From Xenorhabdus griffiniae (lineage in GTDB: Bacteria > Pseudomonadota > Gammaproteobacteria > Enterobacterales > Enterobacteriaceae), in the NCBI RefSeq assembly GCF_001028135.1, contig NZ_LDNM01000007.1, forward strand, positions 1 through 64,000: 64,000 nucleotides of DNA, in the 5' to 3' direction. The translations under genes and the position numbers were made by a program. The notes below the pieces were generated by a model, which worked only from the letters and a program-made list of their open reading frames with translations, was not told the origin of the DNA and did not search any database. Within the stretch, counting starts at the first letter, position 1, and each line of letters opens with the position of its first letter. Below, one piece after another: positions 1-8,086 of this stretch.

Positions 1-83
1 TGATGATTATCGTGCACAGGTTTTCTTTGGCTGAGGATTAATCAAAGTATGCTCGCGCCCTGCAATAGACATGAGGTCTTTTT

Positions 84-335
84 ATGATTCAAAATTCTAG
101 CCAAGAAGAGTTGTTAAGACTGATTGAAGTTGAAACAGCTGCTTTTAACCGCATTATTCAGTCTATTTTCAAAGTATTAAATGAGGAGCAAAGGAAAGAC
201 ATTTATCGCGACCTAGAGGGTCTTAGCCTTACTCTTGTGAAGGAAATGAAGGAGAGTGACAGCAAGCTTTACAATCGCGAACAAGCGATTCGTAATCATG
301 TTCATCGCCTTCTGGATAATTCAACTGGCGAATAA
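84..335 (+). CDS. Small hypothetical protein (83 aa)
   Basis: I do not recognise this protein. It is 83 residues, acidic and predicted helical, with no membrane segment or cysteine. A GAGGT-type ribosome binding site lies about 8 bases before the ATG, which supports real translation. Its 3' end overlaps the 3' end of the minus-strand ORF at 229-603 by about 107 bases, an unusual tail-to-tail overlap suggesting that one of the two is not expressed or was extended by erosion. It lies at the left edge of an island of phage- or plasmid-type debris, so an accessory origin is likely. Confidence 0.45.
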   Translation: MIQNSSQEELLRLIEVETAAFNRIIQSIFKVLNEEQRKDIYRDLEGLSLTLVKEMKESDSKLYNREQAIRNHVHRLLDNSTGE

Positions 336-603
336 TTTCGTGGCGTTCCCTTTCTAATTTCATGATCGGGTCAGAAGCATTATTTATTTCCCGATCATGG
401 TCTTGTTTATAAGGATTTATTTTAGCTTGGTTGATTGCATTATCTAATTGCTGATTCACTTTTTCTCGCGCTTTGTTTAGGTATTCCACTTGTCTTGCAA
501 GGGAAATTACATCGCGACGTGCATCTAATTTATGTTCCATCCACTGATAAATTTCCTCAATTGTATTTCCATTTGCGATTATTACTGGCTCATTCTTTTG
601 CAT
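229..603 (-). CDS. Hypothetical coiled-coil protein (124 aa)
   Basis: No family is recognised. The 124-residue protein is strongly charged, and residues about 35-95 look like a continuous helix or coiled coil rich in Glu, Lys, Arg and Gln. An AGGA motif sits 8 bases before the ATG. The C-terminal third overlaps the opposite-strand ORF at 84-335. Such short coiled-coil ORFs are common in plasmid and integrative-element cargo, which fits the nearby helicase remnant, but no function can be assigned. Confidence 0.45.
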   Translation of the reverse strand: MQKNEPVIIANGNTIEEIYQWMEHKLDARRDVISLARQVEYLNKAREKVNQQLDNAINQAKINPYKQDHDREINNASDPIMKLERERHEIIRQLNYPEGDEHDYESLVRDCKACCHSPSFPSQE

Positions 604-642
604 TTTTATTTTCCTATGTTTTTTTAATGAATAGATTTATCA

Positions 643-1005
643 CTAAACCCTAGCTGTCACCCCGCCCGACTCCGATCTACGGCGGGGCTTGGTTTTGGTT
701 GAATACAGGGCTACGTCACTCATGCAGCAAGATCCGCTGCTGTCAGAACTCACATGCTTCTTAAGTCCCACAATAAGACGAGCGTACAATTCATTTTCAT
801 CAACGTTTCTGACGACTGAATCTATAATTTTTTCCACCGAGCGGGATTGAAATTTTGACTCCAGCTCCTGACTTTTCTTTGCCAAGAATTTAGCCCGGCG
901 CTCAAAACGACGAGCGGTATAAGCTGTCTGAGTTTTTACTTTAACCGGGGGTTTTTTATCGCCATTTTTCTTAATAGAAAGTATAGAGCGATCTGTATTA
1001 GCCAT
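643..1005 (-). CDS. Hypothetical basic protein (about 120 aa)
   Basis: An unrecognised, Lys/Arg-rich protein. An upstream in-frame ATG at 1017 has no ribosome binding site, while the ATG at 1005 is preceded by GGAAGCG, so I prefer 1005. The N-terminal 60 residues are basic and could bind nucleic acid; the C-terminus contains a Cys-Cys pair and an Arg-rich patch. It is divergent from the helicase remnant that begins about 30 bases to its right and probably belonged to the same mobile element. Confidence 0.4.
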   Translation of the reverse strand: MANTDRSILSIKKNGDKKPPVKVKTQTAYTARRFERRAKFLAKKSQELESKFQSRSVEKIIDSVVRNVDENELYARLIVGLKKHVSSDSSGSCCMSDVALYSTKTKPRRRSESGGVTARV

Positions 1006-1034
1006 ATTCGCTTCCATAAGTAAGTTTTGGTGGT

Positions 1035-1608
1035 GTGTTGCATACCGGTATTGCCCGGATCACTGAGAGCGGTGTTAACGCTGTTCAGGATATTGCTGGG
1101 GATATTGAAAATCAGATATCCAATATCAATAGCGTTAATGACGGTGGAACCGCTCATATCATGGTGGGTGTTGAAGAGTCGATAGAAATTCTTGAATCGA
1201 TGATCAATGGCGAAATCTGGAAACACAAAACAGAACTGGGTATGCCTGATATCGATAAGGCATTTGGTGGGTTTAATAACACAGATTTTATTGTGGTTGG
1301 CGGACGTCCGGGTATGGGTAAAACTATGATCAGCACTGCAATCACAAAATCAGTTGCATTAAAAAATAAAAAACCGGTGATGTTTTCAGTATGGAAATGC
1401 CAAAAAACCAGATCTCCGAGAGGATTGCATTTTATCATGCACGTGTCCGAAAAGAGGATTTATTGGGGGAAAACTGTACAAAGGAAATGATGGATGTGGC
1501 ATGGGGAAAACTGGCTCATGCACTGGATGATATCCAAAAATCACCGATATATATCAACGATAAAACATCTCAGAGTATTAACGAAATTCGCGCAGAAGCA
1601 CGGAGAAT
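1035..1608 (+). pseudogene. DnaB-like replicative helicase remnant, frameshifted and truncated
   Basis: Residues of the first segment match the RecA-like core of phage or plasmid DnaB helicases: a linker, then a Walker A motif GGRPGMGKT at about residues 88-96, then the start of the FSxEMP strand. At about 1390 the frame shifts by one base; the next frame continues with EMPKNQISERIAFYHARV and a long stretch typical of DnaB-type helicases. The reading ends at 1608, where an IS1-family inverted repeat begins. The N-terminal domain and the Walker B half are missing, so it is non-functional. It most likely derives from the replication module of a phage or integrative element, not from the host dnaB. 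Confidence 0.75.
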
Positions 1609-1634
1609 GGTCATGCTTCCAATGGTTAGATTGC

Positions 1635-2332
1635 TTAGAGAAAGTAGTATTCACGCTCAATAAACGTTTCTATCACTTTATCGTGTATTTCTTCGGATTT
1701 GGAATAGCCTATCGTTTTTCGATTCAGCCTTTTTATACGAATACGCAGGGTGAGATTGGTTCTTTCTATACGTTGGGTAAATTTCTTTCCCGTGAGGTGT
1801 TTTTCCTCAGGTAGGCAATCGTAAACCGCATAATCATCCGTACAGTAGAACTGAATGTTAAAAGGAGACAGGAGTGCCAGCAGTTTTTTCAGCGTGTTCC
1901 GGCTACGATCACCAAAAACATGTGCCACTATCCGCTTCAGGTTGGGTTCCCAGGCATACCAGAGCCAACGCTGATTTCGCTTGTTATCGACAAATGACCA
2001 CTGTTCGTCTATTTCACAGATAATCTGAATATCACCCCCTGCAAGCGGCAGCGTAGTTATGTTTCTGGGAGAGAGTTTTTTAGTGTGCGAATGACCGTGT
2101 TAATGCCGACCTTCAGGACGCGAGCGGTATCCCTGACACCGGCGTTATTCATGGCCATATCAATAATCTGGTCTTTCATGCCGGGCTGACAGGCTTGATA
2201 AGTATAAGTCAGTTGAAAGGTTTTACGGCAAGCATAACAGTGATAACGCGGATGCCCAGTGCGCCCTTTTCCATGCCCTTTAACCTCTTCAGTTTTGTGA
2301 CAGTACCGACAAACCACATCAACTTTAGCCAT
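1635..2332 (-). CDS. insB: IS1-family InsAB' transposase, produced by -1 frameshift
   Basis: Slipping back one base at AAAAAAC (2075-2081, minus strand) joins 86 codons of insA to a 146-codon open insB frame ending at 1635. The fusion is 232 residues, the length known for IS1 InsAB'. The C-terminal part carries the IS1 DDE-type catalytic domain, including CEIDEQWSFV, the AHVFGDR segment, and the QRIERTNLTLR and HDKVI segments near the end. No stop codon interrupts the fused frame, so the transposase looks intact. Translation of the second half should depend on ribosomal frameshifting, which keeps transposase scarce. Confidence 0.8.
2057..2332 (-). CDS. insA: InsA protein of IS1-family element
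   Basis: A 91-residue protein with an N-terminal zinc-finger-like CxxC...CxxC arrangement (Cys8, Cys11, Cys32, Cys35) and a C-terminal helix-turn-helix (about residues 60-84), the layout of IS1 InsA. In IS1, InsA alone binds the inverted repeats and represses transposition; this is family knowledge. It ends just past an A6C run at 2075-2081 (minus strand) positioned as A|AAA|AAC in the InsA frame, the heptamer used for -1 frameshifting. Confidence 0.85.
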   Translation of the reverse strand: MAKVDVVCRYCHKTEEVKGHGKGRTGHPRYHCYACRKTFQLTYTYQACQPGMKDQIIDMAMNNAGVRDTARVLKVGINTVIRTLKNSLPET

Positions 2333-2393
2333 ATCTCATCCATAACAAAAAGTAGAGAGTTTATCATATTATCTAATCATTGGGAGCATGACC

Positions 2394-2961
2394 CAAGGTT
2401 GATCCCCAGAGCCAGGAACACGGACTTGTTGATCACCCGCCCCTCATGTCGAACCTTAATGACGATACAGTCAAAATAAACAATAGGGTATAGGCCATCC
2501 AGCGGGCGGCCACTCAGTGACTTGCTCCAGTACGGCGTCAGTGACCTTTGAGATGAGCGTGGGCGATACATCTGCGTCGTACATTTCTTTGAAGGCGGCG
2601 GTAATTTCACGGGGCGTCATCCCCTTGGCATAGAGCGCCAGAATCTGGTTGTCCATGGCGGTGATTCGGGTTTGGTGCTTCCGGATCAACTGGGGTTCAA
2701 ACGCGCCCTCCCGATCACGGGGAATACACAATTCCAAAGGGCCATCATTGCTCATGACCGTCTTTGATGAATAACCATTACGGGGGTTGGTGCCTGTTTT
2801 GGCGTTATTTTTCCCGTGGCCGAGTGTTCAGTCAGTTCAGCATTAAGGGCGGTTTCAACCGTTAATTTTTTGAGAAAACGGGAAAGCTGACTGAGATCAT
2901 CAGGGGTTTTGAGATTTTTAGCCAATTCAGCCGCAAGAGCCTGTAACTGTTTGTCGTCCAT
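2394..2961 (-). pseudogene. IS256-family transposase fragment, two frameshifts, truncated
   Basis: Three overlapping reading frames together give the N-terminal half of a mutator-type transposase: a start segment ending LTVETALNAELTEH (2961 to about 2790), a middle with TPREITAAFKEMYDADVSP (to about 2500), and IVYFDCIVIKVRHEGRVINK, which contains the first catalytic Asp, followed by FLALGI. Frameshifts are needed near 2780 and 2500. The other catalytic residues are gone because the gene ends at the IS1 boundary. It cannot encode an active enzyme. Confidence 0.75.
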
Positions 2962-3034
2962 AAGTGCACCTTCTTTTGAGGGTTAATTAAACATATCAAA
3001 ATCGGGCAATTACACAAATCTACGTACAGGCTCT
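2394..3034 (-). mobile_element. IS256-family remnant (5' half only)
   Basis: The segment holds the left end and the first half of a mutator-type (IS256-family) element. The outer end lies near 3034, where the minus strand reads GATTTGTGTAATTG, the kind of terminus found in this family. The other end is missing: the sequence stops abruptly against the IS1 inverted repeat at 2393. The rest is not on the far side of the IS1 element. Confidence 0.65.
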
Positions 3035-3054
3035 TGTAATCGATTAGTAAACAT

Positions 3055-3945
3055 TTAAAAGATTTCTTTATCTTCGAGAACTGGTAAGGAATCAATAGCA
3101 GAGATCTTTTTTAGTTGTGTTAAATAGTCTGGATTATTATCTACTAACCAATTCAATACAGCATAATTACTAAGAAGCTTCTTGATATGATTTATAATCA
3201 CAGCTAACTTTAAATTATTTGTACCATAAATATTTTCTAATTGTTTAGTTTCCATTTCCATTGCAGCCATTTCTCGCTCCATTCTGGCAAAATTTTTTGC
3301 GATATCTTGCTTCTTAAGCTTGGAGTCTTTGGGGTTCTTAAGCATTTCATCAGGGGTTGTATGCAATAATGAAAGTGCAAATTTTCTACTAAAGTTATTT
3401 ATATTTATCATCGTACATACCGCCTCATGCTGTCTTTCCGGCTTCATTTTCTTCAACACCTTGAATATAGCTTGAGGAACTATTTTGTCAGCTAATAAAG
3501 CTGTTGTTTCAGGGGTAATACCGTCAAGTAATTTAAATTTTGCTCTAAGAGACTTTATCGAAATATTTAGCGCAGTGCTTAATCTCTCTTCTGATACTCC
3601 AGCCTCAACAGCTTGTAATGCCATTCGGTGCTCCTGAATGACCGATAAACGGTTAACATACTTATTATAGCTATAAGATTCCTCATCCTCCGCTATTAAG
3701 CAGTATATTTTTTCAAGGCCTGCATCTTTTGATGCTTCAACTCTTAAATGTCCATCAAGTATAATCCTTTCAGAGTTTTCGTTAATGTAGATTACGATAG
3801 GTTCAATAACACCAATTATTTTTATAGTTGAAAGTATTTGTTTATATTTTACACTTATCTTAACGTTTAATGGCAATTCTTTACCGTATTTCAGTTCGCA
3901 AACATCCATTAATATACTTAGACTATTAAACTTAGGATTGTTCAT
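3055..3945 (-). CDS. ParB-like protein with RepB-type C-terminal region (second of two)
   Basis: A 296-residue ParB/RepB-like protein. Residues about 30-85 form a ParB N-terminal fold with the nucleotide-binding-type motif DGHLRVEA (64-71), followed by a helix-turn-helix near 117-139. The C-terminal half (about 150-290) resembles the region annotated as RepB C-terminal in plasmid partition proteins. Its start overlaps the last 14 bases of the upstream parB-like gene, implying translational coupling. ParB proteins are CTP-dependent DNA clamps; whether this one partitions DNA is doubtful because no parA lies nearby. An accessory role for the recombinase encoded upstream is an inference from the operon. 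Confidence 0.75.
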   Translation of the reverse strand: MNNPKFNSLSILMDVCELKYGKELPLNVKISVKYKQILSTIKIIGVIEPIVIYINENSERIILDGHLRVEASKDAGLEKIYCLIAEDEESYSYNKYVNRLSVIQEHRMALQAVEAGVSEERLSTALNISIKSLRAKFKLLDGITPETTALLADKIVPQAIFKVLKKMKPERQHEAVCTMININNFSRKFALSLLHTTPDEMLKNPKDSKLKKQDIAKNFARMEREMAAMEMETKQLENIYGTNNLKLAVIINHIKKLLSNYAVLNWLVDNNPDYLTQLKKISAIDSLPVLEDKEIF

Positions 3946-4843
3946 TTTCCAGTCCTCGTTCAGGATTCACATTTTCGAGAATAAATGCAGGAACAGCATT
4001 TAAATTTTCAGAAACTAACACATCAGAAAACTCTTTATTTTGCAAAAGATTTACCATGATCTCTTTAACAACCATCAGACTTAACATCGTAAACTCAGAC
4101 CTTGTATGGAGCATTTTATGTCTTTTCACATTATCTTGATAAAGCTCCCTCAACTCGTCAGGCGTAATCCGCTTCTTTTTTGCGGCCTTAACAAAAGCAT
4201 TATTATCACTTCCTTTCCCTGAGGTTTCCCTCTGAGCTAATATTTTTTTAATTATCGCTATTTGCTTTGAGTTAAGTTCACCAGAATTGAAACCCTCCAA
4301 CAAAATATCTTGTATATCATTTCCTTTTGCTCTCGATATCTCAACAGCAAGGTAGAACGGTATTCTTCCAGATTCTACAGCAGCAAGTAGTTTATCCTCC
4401 CCATTCTCCTTTAATGAAACTATTGCACTTACCCAAGTTCGTGAACGCCCTATCTTTTGTCCTATTTCTAATTCGGTAAAACCTTTCTTTTTTAATTCTA
4501 ATATACTATTGAGAAGCTCAGTTGCGCGGGGCTTTCTTCGTGCAATATTTTCAGCAAGACTCATGATATGCCCGTCTTCATGATCCACGGACTTTACTAT
4601 TGCAGGGATTTGTTTCTCACCTAATATCTCATAAGCCTCAATTCTTCCTTGTCCACAAATTAAATCGTACATATACGTCTCACATGGGGAATCAGATAGT
4701 CTTACAGTTATTGGTTTTTTTAAGCCTATGTTTCTTATACTTTCAACAAGTTCATCATGAATAGATTTACTTCTGGAGCGTGAGTTAACAATCTTGATCT
4801 TAGATATAGCTATAAGCTTTATTTCTTCATATTCTTTCATCAT
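3932..4843 (-). CDS. ParB/Spo0J-family protein (first of two)
   Basis: A 303-residue ParB-family protein. The N-terminal domain carries CGQGRIEA (63-70), matching the GxRRxxA nucleotide-binding motif of ParB, and SLAENIARRKP (95-105), matching the conserved ENxxR segment. A helix-turn-helix follows at about 122-143 (FTELEIGQKIGRSRTWVS). The region after 200 is basic and variable. The ribosome binding site AAGAGGAA overlaps the stop codon of the recombinase 8 bases upstream, so the genes are one operon. No parA ATPase is adjacent, so classical partition is uncertain. The family call is firm; the role is inferred. Confidence 0.8.
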   Translation of the reverse strand: MMKEYEEIKLIAISKIKIVNSRSRSKSIHDELVESIRNIGLKKPITVRLSDSPCETYMYDLICGQGRIEAYEILGEKQIPAIVKSVDHEDGHIMSLAENIARRKPRATELLNSILELKKKGFTELEIGQKIGRSRTWVSAIVSLKENGEDKLLAAVESGRIPFYLAVEISRAKGNDIQDILLEGFNSGELNSKQIAIIKKILAQRETSGKGSDNNAFVKAAKKKRITPDELRELYQDNVKRHKMLHTRSEFTMLSLMVVKEIMVNLLQNKEFSDVLVSENLNAVPAFILENVNPERGLENEQS

Positions 4844-4851
4844 GGTTCCTC

Positions 4852-6060
4852 TTAAATAATTTCACGTCTAAGAATCTGTAGAAAAGGATTCAAAGAATCA
4901 AACCTATAAAACTCTAACTGATAAGAATTTACATTTTCAAAAATTAACTGTCGTTCTAATACCTCTATTGAAGGGAATATATAGTAATCTTTCGTGTTTA
5001 CGTTTTGACTATCAAGTCGAACAACAATACAAGCATCATAACTGTACTTACGTTCAAACCGTATCTTCCAACGCTTCTTAGTGGTATTCAGAAAACAACG
5101 TGAAATAACAACGGACATCTTAAATTCATCATTGATAGTAAATAATTTCGTTTCCTCATCATAATCAACATAACAACCCTGTTCTGTAATATCACGGATG
5201 AATTTTTCAATGAAGACGTGATATTTTTCTCTTAGTAATGAATTTATTCTCAAATAGTCATAATCATGTTTTGGTTTATAGTTAATTAATTGATAAGCCT
5301 GCAATAGGCCACCAAAACGCTTTCTATAAACAGATGAGGATGGGGTCTCATCGTCCTCATCTATAATGATACCGGAGAGCTTCCCTCTTGTTTTCAAAAG
5401 ATCCGAGAGTTTACAAAGTAAATCCTCATTGCTAAGATGAATACTTCTATTACTAATAACCTCCTGTGCTTGTAAAAAGATCTCAGGAGAAATAATAGCC
5501 TCAAAAGCATTTTCACATCTTATCCATTCATGTTTTGGATTACGGATAAAACGTCGCTTTAATCGATAGGATGTTCGGTTATAAACATTATGACCAATAT
5601 ATTTTTCGTTAGTTAAAATCTCATGGATCTTTCCTCTGGTCCATTTCGTGCCTCGCTCTGCTGCTATCTCTCTCCTGTTCAGTTCAGAGGCAATAACTCG
5701 CTCTGGTTTTGAGCTATTAACGAATTGGTCGTATATCCATTTTACAACTGCAACTTCATTTTCTGGCCCTAATACTAAAATTATTCTGTCAGTCTGGATG
5801 CTTTTCCACTCTTTGTAATTAAGTATTCCTTTATGTTTCCGGTTTTCATCTACCAACATTCTCCGCAGACCATAACCTGCAGGCCCACCTTGGTGATATC
5901 CACGACCAGCCAGATTTACTTGACCAAGAAAGACTTTTTGAGATAAATTTCGACTGAATAGAGATGCTTCTTTGCGACCTATGAACAATTGGAAATCAGC
6001 ATAATCGTTATCAACTTCGGCGATAGGATTCGCACAATAGATGATCTTAACATCATGCAT
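4852..6060 (-). CDS. Large serine recombinase, C-terminal part (frame-shifted from N-terminal part)
   Basis: This 402-residue frame holds the rest of the catalytic domain (FIGRKEASLFSRNLSQKV, the helix E region), a recombinase domain with GYGLRRM, and a Recombinase-domain segment with IHEILTNEKYIGHNVYNR, all typical of large serine recombinases. The C-terminal 180 residues are less conserved and probably contact DNA. The catalytic serine lies in the upstream frame (6062-6364); the two join at a run of seven A's (minus strand, 6096-6102). With one A fewer the product would be about 503 residues. Enzymes of this kind carry out site-specific integration or excision through a 5'-phosphoserine link. 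It heads an operon with two ParB-like genes. Confidence 0.75.
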   Translation of the reverse strand: MHDVKIIYCANPIAEVDNDYADFQLFIGRKEASLFSRNLSQKVFLGQVNLAGRGYHQGGPAGYGLRRMLVDENRKHKGILNYKEWKSIQTDRIILVLGPENEVAVVKWIYDQFVNSSKPERVIASELNRREIAAERGTKWTRGKIHEILTNEKYIGHNVYNRTSYRLKRRFIRNPKHEWIRCENAFEAIISPEIFLQAQEVISNRSIHLSNEDLLCKLSDLLKTRGKLSGIIIDEDDETPSSSVYRKRFGGLLQAYQLINYKPKHDYDYLRINSLLREKYHVFIEKFIRDITEQGCYVDYDEETKLFTINDEFKMSVVISRCFLNTTKKRWKIRFERKYSYDACIVVRLDSQNVNTKDYYIFPSIEVLERQLIFENVNSYQLEFYRFDSLNPFLQILRREII

Positions 6061-6061
6061 T

Positions 6062-6364
6062 TCAAGTTGATGGGTGTAATATCCATATTGATCTATTTTT
6101 TTGAAATCTACCGAAACGACTTATATCATAAACTAAAACAGCTTTAATATTTATTCTTCTGCTAACTACATCATCAATTAGTTGATGAAATGCTTCTCTT
6201 CGGTTAGCCGTAACTCCGCTTTTACCTGAGTCATCGTAAGTATGAATAATATTCATACCATGTTCAGAAGCATATTTACTTATGAATTGCGACTGATTGA
6301 ATAATGAATACTGTTGGTGGTCTGTAGACATTCTAAGATATTGAGCTACACTAATCTCATCCAT
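6062..6364 (-). CDS. Large serine recombinase, N-terminal catalytic part
   Basis: The resolvase-type catalytic domain is clear: AQYLRMSTDHQ with the nucleophilic Ser (residue 13 from the ATG at 6364), DDSGKSG, and VYDISRFGR with the conserved Arg residues of the active site. I chose ATG 6364 because GAGGTGG lies just upstream; a GTG at 6373 is also in frame. After FGRFQ the frame runs through an A7 tract and ends 14 codons later, while the -1 alternative continues with IDQYGYYTHQLEMHD straight into the downstream frame. It is therefore broken unless slippage at A7 restores the frame. Confidence 0.75.
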   Translation of the reverse strand: MDEISVAQYLRMSTDHQQYSLFNQSQFISKYASEHGMNIIHTYDDSGKSGVTANRREAFHQLIDDVVSRRINIKAVLVYDISRFGRFQKNRSIWILHPST

Positions 6365-6676
6365 AACATCCACCTCATCTTTAAAAAATAAAGTTTGTGG
6401 TGTTATGAAAAGCCTTGATGTCCTAAAAAATCATTTCTCCACAATACTCTATATGCAAAATACCTAACTTAAACTACACTATTAACCATGCCTATTTTCT
6501 TGATCTGGCTCCCAAATCTGAACATAATTTAACCAAAATCATTTATGAAAGTCCAAATGACATCTGAGCCACCGGACAAGGATTCCAGTATTTTTATGGG
6601 AACCTCCAAAAACTTTTCACAGCCACAAAATTGAGTAAAATGTAGACACAGTACATCTCTGCAAGGTAGCACCGTC
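6365..6676. other. Non-coding stretch upstream of the recombinase operon
   Basis: About 310 bases, AT-rich near the recombinase, without a convincing gene. It must contain the promoter of the recombinase-ParB operon and, to the right, the left flank of the IS5-type remnant. An attachment core for the recombinase might also lie here, but I could not recognise one without a second copy for comparison. Confidence 0.4.
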
Positions 6677-7257
6677 ATGATACTGCCTCGTTCTGCTTTA
6701 AAAAAAGACAAGCTGGCATCCGAATATCACCGTCGAAAAATCGATGAATGAGATGATCCACTGCTTGTTCTTGATAAGTCTGTTGATTTCTCGGCACTGG
6801 CTGACACCATAGACCGTGTCGCACCACGTATTATTTCTCCCAAAGGGGGACGCCCGCCATTCCCGACTGAGGTGATGGTTCGCATCATTATCCTGAAACA
6901 TTTCCATAATCTTTCCGATGAAAAGAGGGAATATCAATTACTTGATCGAATGAGCTGGTCACGTTTTTGTCGCCTGACCGATATCATTAATATTCCAGAC
7001 TGTCACACGATTTAGTGTTTCGAAAAACGGATTGGGCAGGAAGTGCCCGCGCATTGTTTGAAGAGGCGAAGCATCAGCTTTCGGCACAGGGATTCATTCC
7101 CAGAAGGGGGCAACTCATTGATGCCACGTTGATTCCAGTGCCTAAGCAGCACAATAAGAAGTAAGAGAATGAACACATCCGTCAGGGTAAAACCCCGGAT
7201 AACGGGACAGCCAACAAACGATGCCAGAAAGACACCGAGGCAACCTGGCCGAAAAAA
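6677..7257 (+). pseudogene. IS5-family transposase remnant
   Basis: Translating the plus strand gives an IS5-family transposase with stops and small lesions: a start at 6677, an in-frame TGA after 24 codons, then LALADTIDRV-like text, GGRPPFPTEVMVRIIILKHF, EYQLLDRMSWSRFC and a region ending INIPD. Later the block QLIDATLIPVPKQ, carrying the first catalytic Asp, is readable, again followed by a TAA, and then KRCQKDTEATW. The catalytic Glu end is missing. The sequence changes abruptly near 7258 into an IS66-type fragment. It is an inactive remnant. Confidence 0.75.
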
Positions 7258-7720
7258 CACTTTATCGCTGAGTCACCTGAAGTGAGCAATATCAGCGAAA
7301 GTCCCGGGCTGAATGGCAAAAGCTCAACGCCCTCGTCGCACAAATCCAGCTGGCGCAACCGCCTATCCAGACTGTGGAAAAGTCTGGTGAGCTGGCTGAA
7401 AAAGAGGGAACAGGTTCCGGCGTCCCGCTATGCCGGAAGGTGTGCTTATATTCTTAAGCATGAAACGGGGCGATGGGTTTTTCTCCGTCATAAAGACATC
7501 CCGTTGACCAACAACGAGGCGAAATGGTGCCTGCGTGGCAGTGTGATCATGCAAAAAATCTGCTTTGGGACCCGTTCCCAGCGGGAGTGAACAGTACTGT
7601 TTCCGAGGATGTGATCAGTGAAATCGTGACCGAGATGACCCAAAAACAGCCCTACCAGGATGTGTTTAATCTTCTTCCCACTAGTCAATATAGGGCTGGT
7701 AAAGGGTTACTGTATTTTTA
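7258..7720 (+). pseudogene. IS66-type transposase 3' remnant
   Basis: The 3' end of an IS66-like transposase is recognisable: YAGRCAYILKHETGRW, then DIPLTNNEAKWCLRGSVIMQ and KICFGTRS, corresponding to the conserved PLTNNEAERCLR block with its catalytic Glu. A one-base shift near 7580 is needed to continue into ISEIVTEM and KQPYQDVFNLLP, the usual C-terminal text. The N-terminal two thirds are missing, and the upstream 130 bases are only weakly similar. It is non-functional and forms part of the IS cluster. Confidence 0.65.
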
Positions 7721-7980
7721 ACCTAAACTTTCTCCACTGCAATTTAAAATAAATTAAGAATATGCTATTTTTTCTGGTATATTTAACCAGAATTTTAATA
7801 AAAACAAACAAAAGCATTGAATATTATTTTGCAAATGGTAATTTCTTAACAAAGAAGAAATTAAATAACAAATCGTGTGTTAATGATCCTGGATTCTTCA
7901 AGGATATCATGACTTGCCTGTTTAATATTAGTTAATGCGCAGGTACGTAACAACCATCTATTATAACCATCATAACGCGC
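7721..7980. other. AT-rich stretch without a gene
   Basis: This is AT-rich sequence between the IS66-type remnant and a palindromic repeat. Every frame is closed within short distances. I see no tRNA, promoter pair or repeat that I can support. Confidence 0.4.
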
Positions 7981-8086
7981 TATACCAATTCACCTTCAAG
8001 GTGCATGTTACATATTCCCGTAACACATGGAAATATAAGGCTTTACTTCATATTGCAGATTGCAATTTGAAGTTTATCAAGTATAT
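7981..8086. repeat. Degenerate copy of a 106-bp palindromic repeat (copy 3)
   Basis: Read on the minus strand this stretch aligns end to end with the two well-preserved copies at 36159-36264 and 38777-38882: TATA ends, outer arms related to ACTTCAAG and CTTGAAGT, the AATATAAGG-type block, and the interior hairpin, here partly decayed. It is the most diverged of the three copies and lies in opposite orientation. The short ORF drawn across it is therefore spurious. Confidence 0.75.

Larger units (their letters stand above)
1609..2393 (-). mobile_element. IS1-family insertion sequence, apparently complete
   Basis: Terminal inverted repeats are visible: GGTCATGCTTCCAATGGTTA from 1609 on the plus strand and GGTCATGCTCCCAATGATTA from 2393 on the minus strand, differing at two of 20 positions. 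Between them lie insA and an insB frame joined by an A6C slippery site, as in classical IS1. The element is about 785 bp, close to IS1. The 8-9 bases flanking the two ends do not match each other, so no target duplication is seen: a helicase remnant is on the left and an IS256-type remnant on the right. This implies a deletion or recombination after insertion. Confidence 0.85.

Noticed and set aside
1494-1814. Plus-strand ORF of 106 codons
   Set aside because: It spans the helicase remnant and the IS1 end in a frame different from either real product.
3932-4843. Plasmid partition system (parAB) interpretation
   Set aside because: No ParA ATPase is adjacent and no parS-like repeats were noticed, so I describe ParB-like proteins without assigning partition.
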